Shown piece by piece: positions 1 through 5,194 of a stretch of 23,577 nucleotides of DNA. The translations under genes and the position numbers were made by a program. Under the pieces are notes generated by a model. The model saw only the letters and a list, made by a program, of their open reading frames with translations, searched no databases and was not told the origin of the DNA. How positions within the stretch are numbered: the first letter of the stretch is position 1; the number at the start of each line of letters is the position of its first letter. Origin of the DNA: PFL35 sp041550515 (GTDB taxonomy: Archaea; Thermoplasmatota; E2; DHVEG-1); contig JBFEOQ010000025.1 of the NCBI GenBank assembly GCA_041550515.1, forward strand, positions 1 to 23,577, written 5' to 3'.

Positions 1-76
1 TTATATATAATATTTTCTGTTGAAAAGTAGTTAGGTAATATTTATTTTAAAAAAAAATTTTTTATTTACATTGATA

Positions 77-131
77 AAGTATATATATGGTAGTTATAAT
101 TCCGAATCCTTAAAAAATTTAGGTGATATTA
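77..131 (+). promoter_or_regulatory. Promoter and ribosome binding site of the S17e gene
   Basis: An archaeal TATA-like run (TATATATAT, 80-88) lies about 25 bases before an expected transcription start near 110. It is followed by AGGTGAT at 121-127, a good match to the anti-Shine-Dalgarno sequence. The short leader and the Shine-Dalgarno position favour a translation start at 132 over the GTG at 123, which lies inside the Shine-Dalgarno itself. The first 75 bases hold nothing I can recognise. Positions of the transcription start are inferred. Confidence 0.55.
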
Positions 132-359
132 CTGGGTAATATAAGACAGACATATATTAAAAACATTGCAATTGATCTTGCTGAAAAATATCCAGATCAA
201 TTTAAGTATGATGATTTTCAGCATAATAAACAAAAAGTTGATATGTATACTGATGTAAATAGTAATCTTCTTAGAAATCGTATTGCGGGATATATTACTC
301 GTTATCTGGCAAATCAAAAAAAGGAAACTAGAAAACTAAAACTACCTGAATTTGAGTAA
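132..359 (+). CDS. rps17e: 30S ribosomal protein S17e (eS17)
   Basis: Small-subunit ribosomal protein of archaea and eukaryotes. The 75-residue product is almost entirely the family signature: GNIRQTYIK at the start, FxxNK in the middle, then LRNRIAGYITRYL near the end. Family members begin Met-Gly-(Asn/Arg)-(Ile/Val)-Arg, which puts the start at the CTG codon at 132, directly before GGT AAT. AGGTGAT (121-127) sits at proper Shine-Dalgarno distance from it. A GTG at 123 is in frame and would add three residues, but it overlaps the Shine-Dalgarno. No ATG exists near the conserved start. The identity of the protein is secure; the start codon is inference. It has its own TATA-like promoter and is followed by a 56-base gap before ribB. 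Confidence 0.93.
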   Translation: MGNIRQTYIKNIAIDLAEKYPDQFKYDDFQHNKQKVDMYTDVNSNLLRNRIAGYITRYLANQKKETRKLKLPEFE

Positions 360-391
360 CAACCCAAAATTTATTTTATTAGTTGTTTTTT
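358..391 (+). terminator. Possible weak hairpin and U-run after S17e
   Basis: AACAAC (358-363, overlapping the S17e stop) can pair with GTTGTT (382-387) and is followed by a run of six T (386-391). The loop is long (18 bases) and the stem is AT-rich, so the T-run, the usual archaeal termination signal, is the more meaningful part. It may reduce read-through from S17e into the flavin operon. Confidence 0.3.
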
Positions 392-415
392 CCATACTAA
401 CTGGAGGCGGTTTTA

Positions 416-1114
416 ATCGATAAGATTAAACAAGCAATAAAAGAACTTCAAAATGGTAAATTTATTCTTATATTTGATGATGACAAACGAGAAGGAGAAA
501 CAGATCTAGTAATAGCCTCAGAATACACAACTCCTAAATCAATAAAGATTATGAGAAAAGATGGAGGCGGATTAATATTTTTAATGACCTCCAAAGAAAT
601 CGCAGATAAGTTAAAATTACCATTTCTTTCTGATATGTACTCTACTATTAACGACAAATACCCTGTGTTAAAAGAACTAGTTCCAAATGATATTCCTTAT
701 GATTCAAAATCTTCTTTTTCACTATATATAAATCATCGTCAAACATTTACAGGCATTACTGATATCGACCGTAGCCTTACTATTAAACAATTTGCAAAGC
801 TGATCGAAAAAGTTAAAAAATTAGATGATGGTTTTGCAGCAAAGATTTTTGGTAATGAATTTCGTTCACCAGGACATATCCCAATTTGTGTCGCAGCAAA
901 CAATCTTCTTGAAGAAAGAAGAGGACATACTGAATTAGTGATTTCAATGATGAAAATGGCGGGATTATCACCATCAGGTAGTGGTTGTGAAATGATGGGG
1001 GACAATGGCAGAGCATTATCAAAAGAGAATGCAATAAAATATGCAAAAGATAATAACCTTATTTTTTTAGAGGGAAAAGAAATAGTTGAGGCTTGGAAAA
1101 AATGGTCAGAGTAA
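416..1114 (+). CDS. ribB: 3,4-dihydroxy-2-butanone 4-phosphate synthase (RibB)
   Basis: Converts ribulose 5-phosphate to 3,4-dihydroxy-2-butanone 4-phosphate and formate, supplying the four-carbon unit of riboflavin. The acidic loop DDDKREGETDLV, the MRKDGGGLI segment, NHRQTFTGITDIDR, FRSPGH and the late RRGHTEL histidine motif are all present in the archaeal arrangement. The reading frame is open back to a TAA at 398-400 and has no ATG, GTG or TTG before residue 46, yet the conserved first 45 residues, with the catalytic loop, are intact. A strong GGAGG (403-407) sits eight bases before ATC at 416, which lines up with Met1 of the Methanocaldococcus protein as I recall it (M-N-N-V-E-K-A-I versus I-D-K-I-K-Q-A-I). 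I therefore place the start at ATC, giving 232 residues, a normal length. First gene of ribB-ribL-ribC-ribH; it overlaps ribL by 13 bases. Confidence 0.93.
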   Translation: MDKIKQAIKELQNGKFILIFDDDKREGETDLVIASEYTTPKSIKIMRKDGGGLIFLMTSKEIADKLKLPFLSDMYSTINDKYPVLKELVPNDIPYDSKSSFSLYINHRQTFTGITDIDRSLTIKQFAKLIEKVKKLDDGFAAKIFGNEFRSPGHIPICVAANNLLEERRGHTELVISMMKMAGLSPSGSGCEMMGDNGRALSKENAIKYAKDNNLIFLEGKEIVEAWKKWSE

Positions 1115-1566
1115 TGGCAACAGGAACTTTTGATATATTACATCTTGGGCATATCTATTTTTTAAAAGAAGCAAAAAAATTAGGAGATCTCTTAGTCGTT
1201 GTAGTTGCAACAGATTCTACTGTTCGTAAACTAAAACATGAACCAGTAAATCCAGAACAAATACGTTTAGATTTAATAAAAGAACTAAAAATCGTAGACA
1301 AAGCATATCTTGGTTATGAGAATGATATATATGAAATATTAAAAGAAATCAAACCTGATATTATCACTTTAGGATATGATCAGTTACATGACGAAAAAAC
1401 CATTAAAAAAGAGTTAAAAAAGAGAAATATCAAAGCAAAAGTAATAAGATTAAAAGAGTACAAGGGAGGAAGTGATCTTGAAGGAACCCGTAAAATTATT
1501 AGGAAAATTATCGCTGCTTATGAAATACAAAAAACAATTGAAAGAATAGAAGGGAAAAACAAATGA
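1102..1566 (+). CDS. ribL: FAD synthetase, archaeal RibL type
   Basis: Nucleotidyltransferase that transfers AMP to FMN to make FAD. The product is a single-domain cytidylyltransferase-like protein of 154 residues. MATGTFDILHLGHIYFL holds the HxGH nucleotide-binding motif, and EYKGGSDLEGTRKIIRKI near the end stands in place of the usual ISSTxIR segment. This matches the stand-alone archaeal FAD synthetase (MJ1179 type), not the bacterial bifunctional RibF. ATG at 1102 was chosen because homologues start just before the MATGTFD stretch and GAGG (1088-1091) lies upstream; a TTG at 1093 and the ATG at 1114 are less likely. It starts inside ribB and its stop overlaps the ribC start (ATGA), so the four genes are translationally coupled. 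Confidence 0.93.
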   Translation: MVRVMATGTFDILHLGHIYFLKEAKKLGDLLVVVVATDSTVRKLKHEPVNPEQIRLDLIKELKIVDKAYLGYENDIYEILKEIKPDIITLGYDQLHDEKTIKKELKKRNIKAKVIRLKEYKGGSDLEGTRKIIRKIIAAYEIQKTIERIEGKNK

Positions 1567-2030
1567 AAAAAATTGGGATTGCGGATACAACTTTTGCTAG
1601 ATATAATATGGGGAAATCAGTAATAAATGAATTAAAATCTAATAAAACTGGCTTTAATATTATTCGCTACACTGTTCCAGGTATTAAAGATTTACCAGTA
1701 GCTTGTAAAAAACTTTTTGAAGAGCATAATTGTGATATTGTTATGGCTCTTGGGATGCCTGGAGCAAAACCTATCGATAAACAATGCGCTCATGAAGCAA
1801 GTACAGGTTTAATTAATGTTCAGCTTTTATGCAATAAACATATTTTGGAAGTTTTTGTTCATGAAGATGAAGCAGAAAATGAAGATACACTTTCATGGCT
1901 TGCTGATAAACGTTCTAGGGAACATGCAAATAATTGCTTAAAATTATTGTTTAACCCTAAAAATCTTACCTGCCAAGCTGGTAAAGGACTCCGTGAGGGA
2001 TTTAAAGATGCAGGACCTTTAAGGATGTGA
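1563..2030 (+). CDS. ribC: Riboflavin synthase, archaeal type (RibC)
   Basis: Dismutates two 6,7-dimethyl-8-ribityllumazine molecules into riboflavin and the pyrimidinedione substrate. The 155-residue protein belongs to the archaeal family related to lumazine synthase, not to the bacterial two-barrel RibE. Visible family signatures are IADTTFARYNMG at the N-terminus, VPGIKDLPVACKKL, DIVMALGMPG, AHEAS, EVFVHEDEA and the C-terminal GKGLREGFKDAGP. Full length. The start codon overlaps the ribL stop. The next gene, ribH, makes its substrate, and the two enzymes are paralogues placed side by side. Confidence 0.95.
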   Translation: MKKIGIADTTFARYNMGKSVINELKSNKTGFNIIRYTVPGIKDLPVACKKLFEEHNCDIVMALGMPGAKPIDKQCAHEASTGLINVQLLCNKHILEVFVHEDEAENEDTLSWLADKRSREHANNCLKLLFNPKNLTCQAGKGLREGFKDAGPLRM

Positions 2031-2037
2031 AAAAAAT

Positions 2038-2460
2038 ATGTCAAAAGAAGAAAAAATTAGAATTGGAGCTGCTGTATCAGAGTTTAATTATGACATAACA
2101 ATGACAATGCTTGAACAAGCAAAAGAGCATGCAAATTTTTTAGGAGCTGAAATAACCCATATAATTAAAGTCCCAGGTGTTTTTGACATGGGAATTGCTA
2201 TTAAAAAACTTCTGGATAAAAAAGATTTAGATGGTGTTATTGCTCTTGGAGCTGTTATTGAAGGTGAAACAGAACATGATGATCTAGTGATTCAACATGC
2301 TGCAAGAAAAATTGCTGATTTATCTATTGAATACAATAAACCAGTTGGTTTTGGTATTTCTGGACCAGGGATGACACGCTTGCAAGCAGAGGATCGTATT
2401 GAGCGGGCAAAAGCTGCAGTTGAAGCCGTTGTAAAACTATATAAAAGATTAAAACTCTAA
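2038..2460 (+). CDS. ribH: 6,7-dimethyl-8-ribityllumazine synthase (RibH)
   Basis: Condenses the RibB product with 5-amino-6-ribitylaminouracil to form the lumazine precursor of riboflavin. It is normally a hollow icosahedral or pentameric assembly. The 140-residue sequence shows SEFN (residues 14-17) at the aromatic substrate site, VPGVFDMGIA, and GAVIEGETEHDD, with His80 as the expected general acid/base. A conserved VGFGISGPGMTRLQAEDR segment follows. Seven bases separate it from ribC. Last gene of the flavin operon. It converges with the Zn-ribbon gene on the other strand across a 17-base gap that is T-rich on both sides. Early archaeal steps (GTP cyclohydrolase III and the reductase/deaminase steps) and the CTP-dependent riboflavin kinase are not in the window. 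Confidence 0.96.
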   Translation: MSKEEKIRIGAAVSEFNYDITMTMLEQAKEHANFLGAEITHIIKVPGVFDMGIAIKKLLDKKDLDGVIALGAVIEGETEHDDLVIQHAARKIADLSIEYNKPVGFGISGPGMTRLQAEDRIERAKAAVEAVVKLYKRLKL

Positions 2461-2477
2461 TAAATATTGTCATAATT

Positions 2478-3020
2478 TTATTTTTCTTTATCAATCATTT
2501 TAAACAGAGACGGTAAATGAATAGTGTAGGAACCATCCTTTTGAATAATAATTGGTTCTTCCTCAAGTAATCCTTTTATATCGATTTTATAGCTACCAGA
2601 ACGCTCTATACCGATAGTCTCTAATTTTCTATCCTGTTGAATTTCAGATTTAATCCTCTCTATTCTTTCTTTCCGATATTTTTCGTCTGTCAAAATATCA
2701 ACATTTTCATTGCTTTTCGAAAGGGTTTTTTCTTGACTTTCAGATAAATGTTTTTGCATTGCTTTACGAATATCTTTTGGTTTGATGTTTACCCATTTAC
2801 CAGATTTATCTACGATCTTTTCTCCTTTTGAACCTATTAGTTCTACAATAGTATCATTAATATCTTTTCCAACTTCATCAGTAATTTTTTCCCTTTGTTC
2901 ATCATTAAGCGGTTCCTTAGTAAAGAAAAATCTATTACCTCCACATTCAGGGCAACCTTTTAATAATTGGGAGGATCCTTGTTCAAATATTTTTCCACAT
3001 TTAAGACATTGATGAGGCAT
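2478..3020 (-). CDS. OapC/ArvC-type zinc-ribbon protein
   Basis: A 180-residue archaeal protein with an N-terminal zinc ribbon: Cys5, Cys8, Cys23 and Cys26, the CxxC-x14-CxxC arrangement. A lysine/glutamate-rich, probably helical middle follows. The C-terminus has two similar short units, GSYKIDIKGLLEEEPI and GSYTIHLPSLF, each predicted as a beta strand followed by a turn. This layout and the neighbours (DUF2073 and Era-like GTPase) match the conserved archaeal group named origin-associated proteins. The name comes from synteny near Orc1/Cdc6 genes in some species; no molecular role is visible here. It starts with ATG directly after the TAA of the DUF2073 gene, so it is the last gene of a three-gene operon. 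No Orc1/Cdc6 gene or origin repeat is seen next to it. Confidence 0.78.
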   Translation of the reverse strand: MPHQCLKCGKIFEQGSSQLLKGCPECGGNRFFFTKEPLNDEQREKITDEVGKDINDTIVELIGSKGEKIVDKSGKWVNIKPKDIRKAMQKHLSESQEKTLSKSNENVDILTDEKYRKERIERIKSEIQQDRKLETIGIERSGSYKIDIKGLLEEEPIIIQKDGSYTIHLPSLFKMIDKEK

Positions 3021-3398
3021 TTATTTTACTCCACTACCAGAAATAATCTTAGTTTGAATCATATCACTATCTTTTTTAATCATTTTTAAAAGATTAGCAG
3101 GACCAATAAGGGTCATACGGGGTCTTTTTGCCATACCAAAAAGTCTCTGAAAAAAAGTAGGTGTATCTTCGCCATATCCTTCCATTTCAACTCCAATAAA
3201 AGTATCATGTTCAATTTCCTTCATAGTTCGCTCAATAAGACTTGTTTGTTCTACTGGAGTAAGACCTTGTTCAAGCACAAGAATTTTTCCGTTTTTTACT
3301 TCTTTAATTATAAAATTTAATTTTTCTTCAGTTGTAAGAGCATTAATTTTTTGTCGTGATATAAGATTGAAAGCTATATCTGAAAACTTTTTTGTCAT
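3021..3398 (-). CDS. DUF2073 family protein (OapB/ArvB type)
   Basis: A 125-residue protein with no signal peptide or membrane segment. It has the usual DUF2073 order: an N-terminal helical part with EEKLNFIIKEVKNGKILVLE, a central GLTPVEQTSLIERTM, then a glycine/acid loop (GVEMEGYG) and a C-terminal RMTLIGPANLLKMIKKD. The family is found only in archaea and is nearly always beside an Era-like GTPase and a Zn-ribbon protein, as here. RNA binding has been proposed for the group; I see no motif that proves it. Six bases follow the GTPase stop, and the Shine-Dalgarno-like GGCAGG lies within the last codons of the GTPase gene, so expression is probably coupled. Confidence 0.8.
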   Translation of the reverse strand: MTKKFSDIAFNLISRQKINALTTEEKLNFIIKEVKNGKILVLEQGLTPVEQTSLIERTMKEIEHDTFIGVEMEGYGEDTPTFFQRLFGMAKRPRMTLIGPANLLKMIKKDSDMIQTKIISGSGVK

Positions 3399-3404
3399 GA
3401 AAAT

Positions 3405-4061
3405 CTACCTGCCTTTTGTCTTTCGTTTTTTACTAAAGTGTTTAATCATAGTTGTATAAAGAGCCTCAGAATTATAACCAGTTAGAGCGCTTATTGGTAT
3501 AACAGGGTGCTGTGGAAATGCTGATTTTAATGTCGCAGGACTAGAATCTTCCATATCTATTTTATTTGCAGCAATTAGAACGGGTAGGTTTCTAGCTTCA
3601 AGATTCCCAAGTATTGTAACATTGACTTGTGTGAAAGGATCTTGTGTGGAATCCATAACAAGAAGTACTCCATCTATATCTTCTAACCATTTAATCGATT
3701 CAATTACTCCCTCTGTTGCTTCCTTTGCTCGTTTTTTTGCTTCTTCTTTCGTTAAACCCCAAGTATTCATAAATTCTTTAAAATCAACTTTAGTAGAAAT
3801 TCCTGGAGTATCTACAATGTCCATAAAAAGTGATGAAGCACCATTTTCTACTTTTACATCTTTTTTACATTTAGCACGACGGGTTTCATGCGGAATATCT
3901 GATACACTACCCATAATATCACCTGTCCAGTCTCGCAGAATTCTGTTAGCCAGAGTTGTTTTACCAACATTTGGGGGACCATATATACCTATTTTTGCAT
4001 GTTTTTTACCAAAAATTCTTAATAAAATAGCTGAAAGTCTACCTTTTCTAAATAAGCCCAT
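3405..4061 (-). CDS. Era-like GTP-binding protein of the archaeal Oap cluster
   Basis: A small P-loop GTPase of the TRAFAC class, 218 residues. G1 is GPPNVGKT (residues 28-35), G3 is DTPG, G4 is NKID and G5 is ISALTG. The protein is one G domain with a short basic N-terminal helix (FRKGRLSAILLRIFGKK) and a basic C-terminus, with no KH domain as in bacterial Era. That makes it the archaeal Era-like/OapA-type GTPase and not true Era. A very good Shine-Dalgarno (AGGAGGAG, about 4070-4078 on the minus strand) sets the start at 4061. It leads the operon with the DUF2073 and Zn-ribbon genes. It faces the coiled-coil gene across a 198-base divergent promoter region. Confidence 0.85.
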   Translation of the reverse strand: MGLFRKGRLSAILLRIFGKKHAKIGIYGPPNVGKTTLANRILRDWTGDIMGSVSDIPHETRRAKCKKDVKVENGASSLFMDIVDTPGISTKVDFKEFMNTWGLTKEEAKKRAKEATEGVIESIKWLEDIDGVLLVMDSTQDPFTQVNVTILGNLEARNLPVLIAANKIDMEDSSPATLKSAFPQHPVIPISALTGYNSEALYTTMIKHFSKKRKTKGR

Positions 4062-4259
4062 CCAAGTTTCTCCTCCTAGTAATTAGGTGAATTTGTAAGA
4101 AAAGGTATCATAATAATAGTTTATTAGTTTAGTGGTATTATATTTTTTAAACAGATAAAATAATTACTACCTAATACATTGTTTAATTTTATGAAAATAC
4201 TTAAATATCAACAAATTCATTATTGGTCCCCATAATTTCTAACTGGGAGGCATAAAGGT
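4062..4259. promoter_or_regulatory. Divergent promoter region between the GTPase operon and the coiled-coil gene
   Basis: On the plus strand, GAAAATACTTAAATAT (about 4193-4208) looks like a BRE plus TATA box. It would start RNA near 4230, and GGGAGG at 4245-4250 is the Shine-Dalgarno nine bases before the coiled-coil ATG. On the minus strand, the TTTAAAAAATATAA stretch (about 4138-4151) is the best TATA candidate for the GTPase operon, leaving a leader of roughly 50 bases. No operator-like palindrome or RNA gene was seen in the rest. Confidence 0.45.
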
Positions 4260-5174
4260 ATGGTTGAGGAAAATAAAACTGGAAAAAATTTAGAAAATTT
4301 GGATTCTCTTAAAGAAAAATTAGTTGCTGTTACAAACGAAATTGATGCAATAAAAAGTTCTTTTTCAAAAAATACTGAAGATTTATCAAGAATACAAAGT
4401 ATGCTAAGTGTTGGTCATTTTGATAATGTCAGTGGAGTAATTGAAAAATATGAAAATCGGATCGCTGAAGCTGAAAGACAAAGAACAGAAGCCGCAGAAA
4501 GCTCAAAAAAATATAGTGAAGAACTAGAAAAAGAAAAAGAACGACTTATAAAACTATGGGATGCATATAAAAATCAGGAAGAAGAACTTAGTAGTACCGA
4601 ACGAAGAATTTCAGAAATCGAAAATCGTGCTAAATCTACTGAAGTATCACGAAAACAAATGGAAAACGATTATACTGCAAGAATTAGAACACTTGAACAA
4701 AAACTTGCTGAGAATGAAAATAAAGCATACCAGTTTGATGAATACAAGCAAAAATGTGAAGAATTAGATAACACTAAAAACAATCTTGAAACACAATTGA
4801 ATAATCTAACTGAAGAAAACGAAAGAAAAGAAAATGAAATTAAGGAGTTAAATCAAAAACTTGATGAAAAAAAAGAAATGGAAAATTATGCAGAATATAA
4901 AGATAAATATGAGGAAATAGCTGCAGAATATGAAAAAGAAAAAGAAAGATTAACTAAACTTTATCAACTATATGAGGAAACTGAGAACGAATGTAAAAGA
5001 CTAAAAGAAGAAAATTCAAACTGGCAAAAATGGTATAATCAAAATATGAACACATTCAACAAACTCTTCTCAGCTGCACCGCCAGTTAACATAACAACTC
5101 CAAATTCACAAAAAAATACAAAAGAGAATCCGACAAAAAAAAAGAAAAAGAAACGCTTACTAGGTAAAAAATAA
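4260..5174 (+). CDS. Coiled-coil protein with a basic tail, function unknown
   Basis: I do not recognise this 304-residue protein. From about residue 15 to 255 it is almost unbroken heptad-type coiled coil rich in Glu, Lys, Asn and Gln. There is no signal peptide or membrane span, so it is probably cytoplasmic or nucleoid-associated. Two matching units occur: residues 88-104 and 223-239, both with the core EKEKERL-x-KL. A short aromatic patch (NWQKWYNQNMNTFNKLF, 254-270) ends the coil. Then comes a Pro/Asn/Thr linker and a tail with six lysines in a row and RLLGKK. The pattern suggests a structural or scaffold protein whose tail could bind nucleic acid or acidic lipid, but this is inference. 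It sits between the Oap-type operon and rad50, converging with rad50 across 20 bases. Confidence 0.8.
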   Translation: MVEENKTGKNLENLDSLKEKLVAVTNEIDAIKSSFSKNTEDLSRIQSMLSVGHFDNVSGVIEKYENRIAEAERQRTEAAESSKKYSEELEKEKERLIKLWDAYKNQEEELSSTERRISEIENRAKSTEVSRKQMENDYTARIRTLEQKLAENENKAYQFDEYKQKCEELDNTKNNLETQLNNLTEENERKENEIKELNQKLDEKKEMENYAEYKDKYEEIAAEYEKEKERLTKLYQLYEETENECKRLKEENSNWQKWYNQNMNTFNKLFSAAPPVNITTPNSQKNTKENPTKKKKKKRLLGKK

Positions 5175-5194
5175 AATAAATCTTTTTCTAATTT
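5175..5194. terminator. Convergent T-rich termination region between the coiled-coil gene and rad50
   Basis: Only 20 bases separate the two stops. On the plus strand, T-runs begin at about 5180 (CTTTTTC, ATTTTTATT) and continue into the end of rad50. On the minus strand, the corresponding T-rich runs fall within the poly-lysine codons of the coiled-coil gene. This fits archaeal oligo-U termination without a hairpin. No stem-loop was found. Confidence 0.35.

Noticed and set aside
95..112. Sequence like a tRNA T-arm (TTCCGAATCC)
   Set aside because: No acceptor stem, D-arm or anticodon arm nearby; it lies just after a TATA box.
361..415. FMN riboswitch before ribB
   Set aside because: The leader is only about 50 bases and lacks the conserved FMN-aptamer elements; archaea are not known to use it.
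398..560. ribB as a gene truncated at its 5' end, starting at ATG 551
   Set aside because: Codons 416-550 encode the conserved N-terminus with the catalytic acidic loop, and a Shine-Dalgarno lies before 416.
739..1046. Two minus-strand open frames inside ribB
   Set aside because: They lie opposite well-conserved ribB motifs and have no recognisable content.
3405..4061. True bacterial-type Era GTPase
   Set aside because: No KH domain; the length and the DUF2073/Zn-ribbon neighbours mark the archaeal Era-like group.
4561..4767. Small plus-strand frame within the coiled-coil gene in another phase
   Set aside because: Shadow frame in AT-rich repeats; the main frame has a strong Shine-Dalgarno and coherent coiled coil.
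4510..4990. Repeats in the coiled-coil gene as a DNA repeat array or CRISPR
   Set aside because: Similarity is at the protein level (EKEKERL units) with no regular spacing of identical DNA repeats.
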